Source: Ruegeria aquimaris (GTDB taxonomy: Bacteria; Pseudomonadota; Alphaproteobacteria; Rhodobacterales; Rhodobacteraceae). Taken from it: DNA of 64,000 bases. Shown in pieces: positions 17,863 through 26,376 of the stretch; the stretch's first letter is position 1, and each line of letters opens with the position of its first letter. Made by a program: the position numbers and the translations under genes. Location of the stretch: NCBI RefSeq assembly GCF_025751555.1, contig NZ_JAOWLB010000002.1, positions 62,001 to 126,000 of the forward strand, in the 5' to 3' direction. A model generated the notes under the pieces. The model made no database searches, was not told the DNA's origin, and was given only the letters and a program-made list of their open reading frames with translations.

Positions 17863-18783
17863 CTAGCCTGCAAAGGGATCGGGCGCGATATTGCCGCCAC
17901 AGACCAGCACCGCGACCCGTTCGCCCGGCTCCGGCCGATAGGCGCCACACATCAGCGCCGCCAGCGCCGTGGCGCCCGCTGGCTCCACCAGGATCCGCCG
18001 TTCCGACCAGAGCGCGCGCTGCGCCTGGGCGATGGCGGCATCGGGCACCAGAACCGAGGTCACCGACCCCTGCGAAAGCCCGAAACAGATCTCGCCGATC
18101 CGCCGCGCGCCCAGCGCATTTGCGGCAATACCCGACACATCGACATCGACCGGCCCATTCGCCGCCAGCGCAGCATGGAGCGCACAGGAGGTCTCCGGCT
18201 CCACCGCGACTACCTTGCGCGCCCCCTGCCACCAGGCCAGCGCGCCCGCGATCAGCCCGCCACCACCGACCGCGATCAGCACCGTATCGGCCGCCAGCCC
18301 CTGCGCGTCCCATTCGGCAAAACATGTCCCCTGCCCCGCCACCGTCAGCGGCGCGTCATAGGCATGGATCTGCATCGCGCCGGTATCAGCCTCGTGCTGA
18401 CGCGCCAGCGTCAGCGCATTGGCATATTCACCCGGCACCACCGCCAGATCGGCACCAATGCCCCGGATCAACGCGATCTTGGAGGGACCCGCGATCTCGG
18501 GCACGAATATCTTGGCCGGATGGCCCAGCGCGCCCGCCGCATAGGCCGCCGCCGCCCCGTGATTTCCTCCCGAGGCGGCCACCACGCCAGCTGCGGGCAC
18601 CTCGCTGGCCAGCAAGGTGTTGAAGGCCCCGCGTGCCTTGAAACTGCCGGTATGCTGCATGTGCTCCAGCTTCATCTCGACCGGATGGGACAGGCCGAAG
18701 CCCTGCGTCACCATCACCGGCGTCACCTGCACATGCCCCGCGATACGCTCCGCCGCCGCCGAAATCTCTGCCGTCCAGTCCAT
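17863..18783 (-). CDS. PLP-dependent threonine/serine dehydratase family enzyme
   Basis: A 306-residue fold-type II PLP enzyme. The PLP Lys is in HTGSFKARGAF, the phosphate loop is SGGNHGAAAAY, and the Gly-rich loop is AVGGGGLIAGAL. It lacks the C-terminal ACT regulatory domain of biosynthetic IlvA, so it is likely a catabolic threonine or serine dehydratase, or a relative such as threo-3-hydroxyaspartate ammonia-lyase or serine racemase. The ATG at 18783 follows GAGGGCGAGAG; a longer frame to 18816 adds only a short basic stretch. It is on the same strand as dapD but separated by 120 bp. Confidence 0.82.
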   Translation of the reverse strand: MDWTAEISAAAERIAGHVQVTPVMVTQGFGLSHPVEMKLEHMQHTGSFKARGAFNTLLASEVPAAGVVAASGGNHGAAAAYAAGALGHPAKIFVPEIAGPSKIALIRGIGADLAVVPGEYANALTLARQHEADTGAMQIHAYDAPLTVAGQGTCFAEWDAQGLAADTVLIAVGGGGLIAGALAWWQGARKVVAVEPETSCALHAALAANGPVDVDVSGIAANALGARRIGEICFGLSQGSVTSVLVPDAAIAQAQRALWSERRILVEPAGATALAALMCGAYRPEPGERVAVLVCGGNIAPDPFAG

Positions 18784-18872
18784 CTCTCGCCCTCTTTGCC
18801 GCTCTGCCTCTGGCACTTGCCCCGCGAACCCTATAGCTCAGAGAGAAAGACGCAAGCAGGGAAGCCCGCGCC

Positions 18873-19715
18873 ATGAGAGACGACCGCCAAAGCCCGTTCC
18901 GCGACGCCCATACCGACCGCTCGACGGCACGCCACGTCCCGGACACGCCGCAGACCCGCTCGGCGGCCTACCGGCTCGCCTTTGCCGACGAAGATTTCCT
19001 GTGCCGCGACGAGCTGCGCCCGGTGCGGCTGCAACTGGAACTGCTCAAGCCGGAAATGATGATGGCCGAGCGCAACATCACCTCGACCGTGGTCCTGTTC
19101 GGCGGCGCCCGCATTCCTGCCCCCGCCGACAAGGACAAGGCCCGCACCCAGACGTTGGCGGAGCTATCGAAATATTATGACGAGGCGCGCGAATTCGCCC
19201 GCCTGATCACCGAGAAGTCGAAACTCAGCGGGTGCCAGGAAATGGTGATCTGCACCGGCGGCGGACCCGGCGTGATGGAGGCGGGCAACCGGGGCGCACA
19301 AGAGGCGGGCGGCTGTTCCATCGGGCTCAACATCGTGCTGCCGCACGAACAGGCACCGAACGCCTATGTGACGCCGGAACTGAGCTTCAACTTCCACTAT
19401 TTCGCGATCCGCAAGATGCATTTTCTGATGCGCGCGCGGGCGATCACCATTTTTCCGGGCGGGTTCGGCACGCTGGACGAGCTGTTCGAATCCCTGACCC
19501 TGATCCAGACCGGCCGGATGGAGCGGGTGCCCTTCCTGCTGTTCGGACGTGACTTCTGGGAACGGGTGATCAACTGGGAGGCGCTGGCCGATGCCGGCAC
19601 GATCTCGGCCGAGGATCTGGACCTGTTCCGCTTTGTCGAAACCGCTCAGGAGGCGGTGGATATCATCGAAAACTGGGAACCGGCGCCCCCACGCGACAGT
19701 ATCCCCGGCCGCTGA
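18873..19715 (+). CDS. LOG-family Rossmann protein (TIGR00730-like)
   Basis: A 280-residue protein of the cytokinin-riboside-monophosphate phosphoribohydrolase (LOG)/lysine-decarboxylase-like family. Signature motifs are CTGGGPGVMEAGNRGA and FPGGFGTLDELFE, with the catalytic-type arrangement of RKMHFLMRAR between them. It has an N-terminal extension of about 70 residues compared with small LOG proteins, as in the larger bacterial subgroup. Known members remove the ribose 5'-phosphate from nucleotide monophosphates; the natural bacterial substrate is often unknown. It diverges from the dehydratase gene across only about 90 bp. Confidence 0.85.
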   Translation: MRDDRQSPFRDAHTDRSTARHVPDTPQTRSAAYRLAFADEDFLCRDELRPVRLQLELLKPEMMMAERNITSTVVLFGGARIPAPADKDKARTQTLAELSKYYDEAREFARLITEKSKLSGCQEMVICTGGGPGVMEAGNRGAQEAGGCSIGLNIVLPHEQAPNAYVTPELSFNFHYFAIRKMHFLMRARAITIFPGGFGTLDELFESLTLIQTGRMERVPFLLFGRDFWERVINWEALADAGTISAEDLDLFRFVETAQEAVDIIENWEPAPPRDSIPGR

Positions 19716-19763
19716 GGCGATTCGTGCTAGACTGTCCTCGCTGAGCCAAGGCGGGAGGACGTG

Positions 19764-20051
19764 ATGGCCTATGTGACCGTATCCAGCTGGACCTATGATG
19801 CGTCGTTGAACGAGACCGCGCTGATCGCCAGCGCGCGGGACAAACTGAATCAGATCAAGGCGATGGGCGCAGTGGGCGGCCATCTCGTACGGATAAGCCC
19901 GACCGAGGGGCTGATCGTGATGATCTATCCCGACGAAGGCACCTGGAATCGGGTTCGGGACACCGTCCTGCACATACGCAAGGATACCGACCCGGCCGAA
20001 GGCGGCACCATGACCCACGCCATGGGCGGACCTGCGTCGGTTTCGGTCTGA
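19764..20051 (+). CDS. small hypothetical protein, dimeric alpha/beta-barrel-like
   Basis: A 95-residue protein. The ATG at 19764 is preferred to the GTG at 19761 because GGGAGG then has better spacing. It starts with a strand (AYVTVSSWTY), has a helix (ETALIASARDKLNQIKAMG), then strands with GGHLVRISPTEGLIVMIYPD and a helix (TWNRVRDTVLHIRKD). This layout recalls the ferredoxin-like folds of ABM or stress-responsive A/B barrel proteins, but I see no decisive motif. It follows the LOG gene by 48 bp and may be co-transcribed. Confidence 0.6.
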   Translation: MAYVTVSSWTYDASLNETALIASARDKLNQIKAMGAVGGHLVRISPTEGLIVMIYPDEGTWNRVRDTVLHIRKDTDPAEGGTMTHAMGGPASVSV

Positions 20052-20067
20052 CCGGGGAACAACCCGA

Positions 20068-20277
20068 TCAGTTCATATGTGCGGGCAGAATGCCCAGTTC
20101 GATACCCTGCGGCAGCTTGGTCACCACCTGGGCGCCCTTGACGTCCTTGATGCCATAGCCGTAGCCCATCAACCGGAATTTCCATTCGCGCGCGCTCAGC
20201 GCCTTGGCGCGTTCGCGTTGCAGCAGGTCCAGAACGCCTGCTTCAATCATCGCGCCACCGATATCTGCCTGTGCCAT
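20068..20277 (-). CDS. small hypothetical protein, 69 aa
   Basis: The ATG at 20277 follows a strong GGAGG eight bases upstream; the longer open frame running to 20892 is a shadow of the PLP gene. The protein has an amphipathic helix (GAMIEAGVLDLLQRERAKAL) and then short strands (WKFRLMGYGYGIKDVKG, AQVVTKLPQGIELG). I do not recognise it. It converges on the 95-residue gene with 16 bases between stops. Confidence 0.6.
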   Translation of the reverse strand: MAQADIGGAMIEAGVLDLLQRERAKALSAREWKFRLMGYGYGIKDVKGAQVVTKLPQGIELGILPAHMN

Positions 20278-20374
20278 TTCCTGTCCTCCATGGCGTTGTT
20301 GCCAATTTCGAAACTGACTGTTGATCGGGGCGGAAATTGAACGCGAATGAGGAAAAATGAGGGCGGGCAAAAAA

Positions 20375-20440
20375 GGGGGGCTCTGCCCCCGCCGCAGCAA
20401 AGCTGCGGCTCCCCCGGAGTATTTCAGACCAGAAAGAAGC
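20375..20440 (+). repeat. Roseobacter-type palindromic intergenic repeat, copy 1
   Basis: Two consecutive hairpins: GGGGGC-TCT-GCCCCC (20376-20390) and GCCGCAGC-AAA-GCTGCGGC (20391-20409). They are followed by CCCCCGGAGTATTT and ACCAGAAAGAAGC. The GAGTATTT...ACCAGAAAGAAGC part recurs inverted at 52469-52515. From memory, elements of this form are widespread between genes in Ruegeria relatives. It lies in the 236-bp gap between the 69-residue gene and the trans-sulfuration enzyme gene. Confidence 0.7.
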
Positions 20441-20513
20441 GCAAACGCACGCGCCTCTTTCGGCCCTGCGGACAGGGTGCTAGACCTGCGTCGAAGATCA
20501 TCGGAGACCGGGA

Positions 20514-21632
20514 ATGGACGACACCGAACGCCAAGGCCCCGCCATGGGCGCCTTTTTGCATCTGCGCGGCAATGCCTTGTCCAAAGGCGATCCTGTGGCC
20601 CTGCCGCTGGTACAGTCCAGCATGTACCACCTGCCCGGCGAGCCTGAGACTTTCTCCAACTACGGCCGGGTGCACAACGCGACCTGGGTGGCGCTTGAAC
20701 ATGCGCTGGAGCATCTTGAAGCGGCGCCCTGCCGTATCTTTCCGTCCGGCATGGGGGCGATCTCGGCGGCGCTGTTTGCCACGCTGAAGGCGGGCCAGCG
20801 ACTCTTGATCCCCGGCGACGGCTATTACGTGACGCGGCTGTTGTCCGACCGTTATCTGCGCCAGTTGGGGGTCGAGGTTGTCGAACGCCCAACCGCGGAA
20901 TTCGCCGCCGGAGGGTTTGCCGGGTTTGACGTGGTGTTCCTGGAAACGCCGTCGAACCCTGGCCTGGACCTGATCGACCTGGCGGCCGTCGCGGGTGCGG
21001 TGCGCGCTGCGGGCGGGATCACGATCTGCGACAACACCACGATGACGCCGCTGGGACAGCGACCGCTCGACCTGGGCATCGACATGGTGGTCGCCTCGGA
21101 CACCAAGGCGATGGGCGGCCATTCCGACCTGCTGATGGGCCATGTCGCCACCCGCAACAGTGATCTGTTGCAGGCGGTGGACGACTGGCGCCGCATTTCC
21201 GGCGCCATCCCCGGCCCGCACGAGGCCTGGCTCTTGCATCGCGGGCTGGAAACGCTGGAGGTGCGCTACGACCGGATGTGCGCCTCGGCCGAGGTTCTGG
21301 CCCCGCGCCTGGCACAACATCCCGTGGTCAGGGCGCTCCGGTATCCGGGCCTGCCGACGGACCCGGCGCATAATCTGGCACGCGGTCAGATGCGGCGGTT
21401 CGGTTTCCTGATGTCGCTGACGCTGGAAAATGCCGACAAGGCCGAGCGGTTCATCAACACATGCCCGCTGCTGCGACCGGCCACCTCGTTCGGCGGCGTC
21501 CACAGCTCGGCCGAGCGCCGCATCCGCTGGGGCGATGCGGTCGATCCCGGCTTTGTCCGCCTCTCGATCGGCTGCGAGCCGGTTGAAGAACTGTGGCAAG
21601 CGTTGAAAACGTCGCTCGACGGGGTGGTCTGA
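20514..21632 (+). CDS. trans-sulfuration family PLP enzyme (cystathionine beta-lyase-like)
   Basis: A 372-residue Cys/Met-metabolism PLP enzyme. The PLP Lys lies in SDTKAMGGHSDLLMG, and the aromatic and phosphate contacts lie in FSNYGRVHNATW and FPSGMGAISAAL. The active-site SxTK context and the late RLSIGCEPVEELWQAL fit cystathionine beta-lyase or a related C-S lyase acting on cystathionine or methionine-type substrates. The exact substrate is not determined by motifs. The start at 20514 agrees with the family N-terminus. It ends three bases before the stop of the convergent membrane-protein gene. Confidence 0.85.
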   Translation: MDDTERQGPAMGAFLHLRGNALSKGDPVALPLVQSSMYHLPGEPETFSNYGRVHNATWVALEHALEHLEAAPCRIFPSGMGAISAALFATLKAGQRLLIPGDGYYVTRLLSDRYLRQLGVEVVERPTAEFAAGGFAGFDVVFLETPSNPGLDLIDLAAVAGAVRAAGGITICDNTTMTPLGQRPLDLGIDMVVASDTKAMGGHSDLLMGHVATRNSDLLQAVDDWRRISGAIPGPHEAWLLHRGLETLEVRYDRMCASAEVLAPRLAQHPVVRALRYPGLPTDPAHNLARGQMRRFGFLMSLTLENADKAERFINTCPLLRPATSFGGVHSSAERRIRWGDAVDPGFVRLSIGCEPVEELWQALKTSLDGVV

Positions 21633-21635
21633 GCG

Positions 21636-22022
21636 CTATTTCGCCTTGTTTTCCCGCAGTTCCTTGAACACGTAGATCGGCAGCACGATCCCGGCGATCA
21701 GCGCCCCGATCCAGACCAAGAGCGTGGCGAGCAGCAGGTTCGTCGCGCCGCCGATCACCAGGCCGGATGTCAGCATCTCGGTCACGAGCAGGCCCACAAA
21801 GATGACGACCAGCGCCACCCCGCCCTGGAGCGCGGGCAGGTTCTTTTCGCTGAGCTTGTTGATCAGCGGCCCCGCCACCACCTGGATCAGCGAAAAGATT
21901 GCCACGACAAAGATGAACGACAGGGGCGCGATGGAAAACCCGTCGAGCAAGAGCGCGGCCAGCAAGAGACCGACGGCATTACCGGCCAGAACGGCCGCAA
22001 TTGACAGCATGGTGCGATACAC
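21636..22022 (-). CDS. small four-helix membrane protein
   Basis: A 128-residue protein with four predicted membrane segments (about 5-27, 33-55, 66-88, 95-118) separated by short loops, and a charged tail ELRENKAK. The arrangement recalls the Phage_holin_4-like or other small integral membrane families found in bacterial chromosomes, without phage genes nearby. The function is unknown. It is transcribed away from cbpA. Confidence 0.7.
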   Translation of the reverse strand: MYRTMLSIAAVLAGNAVGLLLAALLLDGFSIAPLSFIFVVAIFSLIQVVAGPLINKLSEKNLPALQGGVALVVIFVGLLVTEMLTSGLVIGGATNLLLATLLVWIGALIAGIVLPIYVFKELRENKAK

Positions 22023-22190
22023 GTCCGATACTCCTCGTTAATCTTTACCGGATGTTATACGCCCGAGGCGAAAAAACCAGAAAAACCGCCACTTGGATCG
22101 CTGCGCCAAGACGCCTCTTTGCGGCATGCCTTGCCTCGTGATCTAATCCCCGGTGCGGGAAACGCGCCAGACACGGATGACGAGCCAGAC

Positions 22191-23111
22191 ATGAGCACCG
22201 ACCCCTATGCGGCCCTTGGACTGTCCAGGAATGCGTCGCAGGATGAAATCAAGAAAGCGTATCGCAAGATCGCCAAGGAGTGTCACCCGGACCTGAAACC
22301 GGGGGATGCCACAGCCGAGGCGCGGTTCAAGGCGGCCGCCGCGGCCTATGATCTCCTGAAAGATCCTGAAACCCGCGCCCGGTTCGACCGGGGCGAGATC
22401 GACGCCTCGGGCCAGGAGAAACCGCAGCAACAGTATTACCGCAGCCATTCCGAAGCCGCCGGTAACCCCTATCGCCGCGCCCAGGCACAGGGCGAGTACG
22501 AGGACATGTCCGACATCTTTGCCGAGTTCATGCGCAGGCAGGGCGGTGCGGGACGCACTCACGAGTATCGCGCGCCGGGGCAGGATCGCCGCTATGCGAT
22601 GCAGATCTCGTTTCTGGACGCGGTGTTTGGCGCGACCAAACCGATCACTTTGCCGGGTGGCGACCGGCTCGAGGTCAGCATCCCGGTCGGGGTCGCCGAC
22701 GGCCAGACGATCCGGCTGCGCGGCAAGGGGGATCCGGGCTTTGGCGGCGGGCCTGCGGGCGATGCGCTGGTCACGATCTCGGTGGCGCCGCACCCCGTAT
22801 TCCGACGCGATGGCGACGATATTCAACTGACCCTGCCGATCACACTGGACGAGGCGGTGCTGGGCGGCAAGGTGGCGACGCCGACCATAGACGGGCCGGT
22901 CGCCGTGACCATCCCGCCCGGCACCAGCAGCGGCAAGACACTGCGGCTCAAGGGCAAGGGCGTGCGCCAGCGTGGCGGCACCGGGCGGGGCGACCAACTG
23001 GTCGAGATCACCATCATCATGCCCGACCGCGTCGACGACAGGTTGCGCGATTTCATGGAGAACTGGCGCAAATCCCATTCGTACAATCCAAGAAAGGGGA
23101 TGCCGACATGA
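22191..23111 (+). CDS. cbpA: DnaJ-class co-chaperone, CbpA type
   Basis: A 306-residue J-domain protein. The J domain is at about 4-70, with the HPD motif at 32-34 (KECHPDLKPGD). A Gly/charged linker follows to about 120, then the two beta-barrel C-terminal domains (RLEVSIPVGVADGQTIRLRG, VTIPPGTSSGKTLRLKGKG). There is no Cys-rich zinc finger, which separates it from classical DnaJ. It works with DnaK. The ATG at 22191 starts directly at the J domain; an upstream Met at 22119 has no support. It overlaps cbpM by 4 nt. Confidence 0.93.
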   Translation: MSTDPYAALGLSRNASQDEIKKAYRKIAKECHPDLKPGDATAEARFKAAAAAYDLLKDPETRARFDRGEIDASGQEKPQQQYYRSHSEAAGNPYRRAQAQGEYEDMSDIFAEFMRRQGGAGRTHEYRAPGQDRRYAMQISFLDAVFGATKPITLPGGDRLEVSIPVGVADGQTIRLRGKGDPGFGGGPAGDALVTISVAPHPVFRRDGDDIQLTLPITLDEAVLGGKVATPTIDGPVAVTIPPGTSSGKTLRLKGKGVRQRGGTGRGDQLVEITIIMPDRVDDRLRDFMENWRKSHSYNPRKGMPT

Positions 23112-23449
23112 CCCCGTTCTTCAGCGAAAGCGAAGTCATCGCCCGTGTGTCACGCCTGACCGAGGGGCGCCTGGTCGAATACTGCGCCGCCCATATCGTG
23201 ATCCCGGCCCAGACCGAGACCGGCCCGATGTATCAGGAGATCGACATTGCGCGGCTGGAACTGGCTTGTGACCTGCACGACCAGTACGAGGCCGAGCCCG
23301 AGGCCATCGGTCTGATGATCTCGCTCATCGACCAGCTACACGGAGTGCGCGCCGAGATGCGCGGCCTGATACAGGCGCTCGACGCGCAACCCGAAGAGGT
23401 CCGGCGCGACATAGCCGACCGGCTCATCAGCCATCGGTTCGGCGACTGA
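23108..23449 (+). CDS. cbpM: chaperone modulator CbpM
   Basis: A 113-residue MerR_2-like protein. The SESEVIARVSRLTEGRLVEY and IDIARLELACDLHDQYE segments are typical of CbpM, which binds the J domain of CbpA and inhibits its co-chaperone and DNA-binding activity. The ATGA overlap with cbpA (4 nt) argues for coupled translation. It converges on rlmN with 3 bases between stop codons. Confidence 0.9.
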   Translation: MTPFFSESEVIARVSRLTEGRLVEYCAAHIVIPAQTETGPMYQEIDIARLELACDLHDQYEAEPEAIGLMISLIDQLHGVRAEMRGLIQALDAQPEEVRRDIADRLISHRFGD

Positions 23450-23452
23450 GCG

Positions 23453-24640
23453 TCAGTCGCCCAGACCGGCCTCGGCCTCGATCTGCTTTCTGGATTTGCG
23501 CGCCCGTTCGGTGGCCGATTTCAACTGCCCGCAGGCGGCCATGATATCGTCGCCCCGCGTCTTGCGGATCGGCGCGGCATAGCCCGCCTGATAGATGATG
23601 TTGGCGAATGCGCGAATGCGGTTGTTCGACGACCGTTTGTAGGGCGCGCCGGGCCATTCGTTGAACGGAATCAGGTTGATCTTGGCCGGGATCTTGTGGC
23701 GCTTGATATGGTCCAGCAGGCGATGGGCATCCGCGTCGCTGTCGTTCACCCCGTCGAGCATCACGTATTCGAACGTGATCCGCTCGGAATTCGACGCATT
23801 GGGATAGGCCGCCAGCGCCGTCAGCAGTTCTTCGATGTTCCAGCGCTTGTTGATCGGCACCAGTACGTCGCGCACCTCGTCCGTGGTGGCATGGAACGAG
23901 ATCGCCAGAAGGCAGCCAATCTCTTCCGCCGTCCGCGCGATCTCGGGCACAACGCCGCTGGTCGACAGGGTGATGCGCCGACGTGACAGCTGGATGCCTT
24001 CGGGGTCCATGGCGATCTTCATCGCGTCGCGCACGTTCTCGAAGTTATAGAGCGGCTCGCCCATGCCCATCAGCACGATGTTGCTGAGCAGGCGGGTTTC
24101 ATCCTTGGGCGCGCCGGGAACGGGCCATTCGCCCAGATCGTCGCGCGCCATCATGATCTGGCCCACGATCTCGGCGGCGGTCAGATTGCGCACCAGCTTC
24201 TGGGTACCGGTATGGCAGAACGAACAGGTCAGCGTGCAGCCCACCTGCGACGAGATACACAGCGTGCCGCGATCCTCTTCAGGGATATAGACCACCTCCA
24301 CCTCGTGCCCGCCCGCGATGCGGACCAGATACTTTCGGGTGCCGTCCTCGGACACTTGCCGGGTCACGACTTCGGGGATTTCGATGGTGAAATGCTCGGC
24401 AAGCTGCGCGCGGTACGCCTTGGCCAGGTTGGTCATCGCATCGAAGTCGCGCACGCCCCATTGATAGATCCATTGCCAGATCTGGCCCACCCGCATCTTG
24501 GCCTGTTTCTCGGGCGTGCCATGTTCGATCAGCACCTCACGCATCCGGTCGCGGGTCAGCCCGATAAGGTTGATCTTTCCCTCGGGCAGCTTGCGGGGAA
24601 GGGTCAGGACATCCTGGGTGATTGGAGCTTTGACGGACAT
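23453..24640 (-). CDS. rlmN: dual-specificity 23S rRNA/tRNA adenine-C2 methyltransferase
   Basis: A 395-residue radical-SAM enzyme that methylates C2 of A2503 in 23S rRNA and A37 in some tRNAs. The iron-sulfur motif is C135-x3-C139-x2-C142 ([15 protein letters not shown]). The second catalytic Cys is in [10 protein letters not shown] near residue 370. PWR-type flanks ([17 protein letters not shown]) and the [15 protein letters not shown]-binding motif are present. The ATG at 24640 starts the standard family N-terminus. Confidence 0.96.
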   Translation of the reverse strand: MSVKAPITQDVLTLPRKLPEGKINLIGLTRDRMREVLIEHGTPEKQAKMRVGQIWQWIYQWGVRDFDAMTNLAKAYRAQLAEHFTIEIPEVVTRQVSEDGTRKYLVRIAGGHEVEVVYIPEEDRGTLCISSQVGCTLTCSFCHTGTQKLVRNLTAAEIVGQIMMARDDLGEWPVPGAPKDETRLLSNIVLMGMGEPLYNFENVRDAMKIAMDPEGIQLSRRRITLSTSGVVPEIARTAEEIGCLLAISFHATTDEVRDVLVPINKRWNIEELLTALAAYPNASNSERITFEYVMLDGVNDSDADAHRLLDHIKRHKIPAKINLIPFNEWPGAPYKRSSNNRIRAFANIIYQAGYAAPIRKTRGDDIMAACGQLKSATERARKSRKQIEAEAGLGD

Positions 24641-24730
24641 GGACAGACTCGGGTCTCGGGCGTGAATGTGCCTCTATATAGGAAACCCGGCGAAGATCAA
24701 AAGATTTCGCCTTGGCGCCGGGCAGGTCGC

Positions 24731-26221
24731 TCAGCGAGACAATAGCCGCCCGGCATGTTCCGCGATCAGCGCGATGCCTCGTTCGATGCGATCCACCGGG
24801 ATCGACGAAAACCCCAGCCGAAAGAACGGGCACGGCCCATCCAGACGGTCAAAGAACGGCGCGCCGGGCTCGATCAGCACCCCGTCCTGCAAGAGACTGT
24901 TCGCCAGTTCAGTTGAATCGAGCCCATCCGGCCCCTTGACCCAAAGGCTGGATCCGCCAAATCGCGCCGCGCCCGCGATCTCGAAATCATGCGACTCCAA
25001 CGCGGCCTGCATCGCTTTGCGGCGGCGCGCGAACTGTTGGCGCATATCGCGGATCTGCATGTCGAAATGGCCCTGCGCCATGAAGTAGGCCGCTGTCCGC
25101 TGCTGGTGCCCGGCCGGATGGCGCAGCATCAGCGACCGCAACTCGCGCGCCTCGGCGATCACGCTGCGCGGACCGACTAGATACCCCAGCCTGAGGCCGG
25201 GAAACAGCGATTTCGAGAAACTGCCGACATACAGCACCCGGCCCGTCCGGTCGAAGGCCTTCAGCGCCGGGCTCGGCGGTTCAAGATAGCTCATCTCGAA
25301 CTCGTAATCATCCTCCACCACGATGAAATCATGGGTTTCGGCATAGGCCAGCAATTGCAGCCGCCGCGCCTTGGGCATGGTGATACTGGTGGGCGCGTGG
25401 TGGCTGGGGGTGACAAAGACCGCGTCCGTGCCGGCCGGAATCCGGGTGGGCGGCAACCCGTGCTCGTCGATGTCGATCGTCTCCACCTCGGCCCCGTGCC
25501 ACCGCAGGGCAGCCACGGTATCGGGGTAACCGGGGTTCTCGCACACCGCCCTCAGCCCCCGGCGCGCCAGCAGCGCGATGATCAACCAAAGGGCGTTCTG
25601 CGCGCCCACGGTCACCAGGATCTGGTCCGGGTCGGCCGCGATGCCGCGCCGGGGCAGGGTCCGCGCCCGGATATAGTTGACCAGCAACGGATCATCCGCC
25701 GTGACCATATCCCCCGCCATCGCATCGAAATCGCGGGTGCCCAGCGCTTGCCGCGCACAGTTGCGCCACGCGGTATGGTTGAACAGGGTCGTGTCCATCT
25801 GCCCGTAGACAAAGGAAAACGGCAGGCTGCGCCAGTCCACCGGTTTCAGCACCCGCCGCCGGGTCGCCAGCGTGTCGGACAGGAAACGATCCCAGCGCCC
25901 CGAGGAACCATCGGACCAGTCCGGGTCGCTGACAGCGATCCGATGCGCCGCGCCCGATTCGGCAACGCGGTACCCGGCGCGGTTGAGCGATTCGACATAT
26001 CCCTGCGCGACCAGTTCCTGATAGGCCAGCGTCACCGTCATTCTTGCAATCCCAAGATGAGACGCCAGCTGGCGCGAAGACGGCAGAGCAGTCCCCGGCG
26101 GCGCCTGCTGGGACAGGATCGCCGCAATCACCGTTTCCCGGATCTGCCCCTGCAAGGGGCGCTCCGACTGTTTGTCGAGAAAGAATATGTCCGGGGGGAT
26201 CCTCATTTTGATCATATGCAT
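24731..26221 (-). CDS. tauR: MocR-type transcriptional regulator TauR
   Basis: A 496-residue fusion of a GntR winged helix (about 20-90; LPSSRQLASHLGIARMTVTL) and an aminotransferase-I fold domain (about 130-490). The PLP Lys is K337 in GSFSKSLFPGLRLGY, and VVEDDYEFEM holds the PLP-nitrogen aspartate. It diverges from tauKLM-uspA-tauXY-xsc, the arrangement known for TauR in Rhodobacter and Paracoccus, where it activates taurine genes in response to taurine. The ATG at 26221 has AAGAAG eight bases upstream. The strongest operator candidate begins 4 bases beyond the start codon, which suggests autoregulation. Confidence 0.9.
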   Translation of the reverse strand: MHMIKMRIPPDIFFLDKQSERPLQGQIRETVIAAILSQQAPPGTALPSSRQLASHLGIARMTVTLAYQELVAQGYVESLNRAGYRVAESGAAHRIAVSDPDWSDGSSGRWDRFLSDTLATRRRVLKPVDWRSLPFSFVYGQMDTTLFNHTAWRNCARQALGTRDFDAMAGDMVTADDPLLVNYIRARTLPRRGIAADPDQILVTVGAQNALWLIIALLARRGLRAVCENPGYPDTVAALRWHGAEVETIDIDEHGLPPTRIPAGTDAVFVTPSHHAPTSITMPKARRLQLLAYAETHDFIVVEDDYEFEMSYLEPPSPALKAFDRTGRVLYVGSFSKSLFPGLRLGYLVGPRSVIAEARELRSLMLRHPAGHQQRTAAYFMAQGHFDMQIRDMRQQFARRRKAMQAALESHDFEIAGAARFGGSSLWVKGPDGLDSTELANSLLQDGVLIEPGAPFFDRLDGPCPFFRLGFSSIPVDRIERGIALIAEHAGRLLSR

Positions 26222-26224
26222 AAT

Positions 26225-26268
26225 TTTGACTTCTTACTGGTCTAAGTCAAATGCAAATCTGGCCCTAT
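26225..26268. promoter_or_regulatory. candidate TauR operator in the tauR-tauK divergent region
   Basis: TTTGACTT-N11-AAGTCAAA is a perfect 8-bp inverted repeat (26225-26251). Overlapping it, CTGGTCTAAG (26237) and CTGGCCCTAT (26259) form an imperfect direct repeat 22 bases apart, two helical turns. I recall that TauR of Rhodobacter capsulatus was reported to bind direct repeats of the type CTGGACYTAA, which these resemble. The site sits 4 bases from the tauR start and about 110 bases before tauK. Confidence 0.5.
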
Positions 26269-26376
26269 CGAGTCTCCGAGCCCACCGATACCTAGCGCCA
26301 TCCCAGCCGCAGTCGGGAGGAACATGGCAGCGGCGGGCCATTCGCGTAACGCGCGAACGTCAACCTGGAGGATTTC

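Noticed and set aside
16786-18876. Plus-strand open frame of 696 codons
   Set aside because: It runs across copy B of the Hint gene, dapD and the dehydratase gene. All three are well supported on their own frames.
21636-22022. Prophage holin
   Set aside because: The four-helix protein resembles holin-like families, but no lysin, capsid, integrase or other phage gene is nearby.
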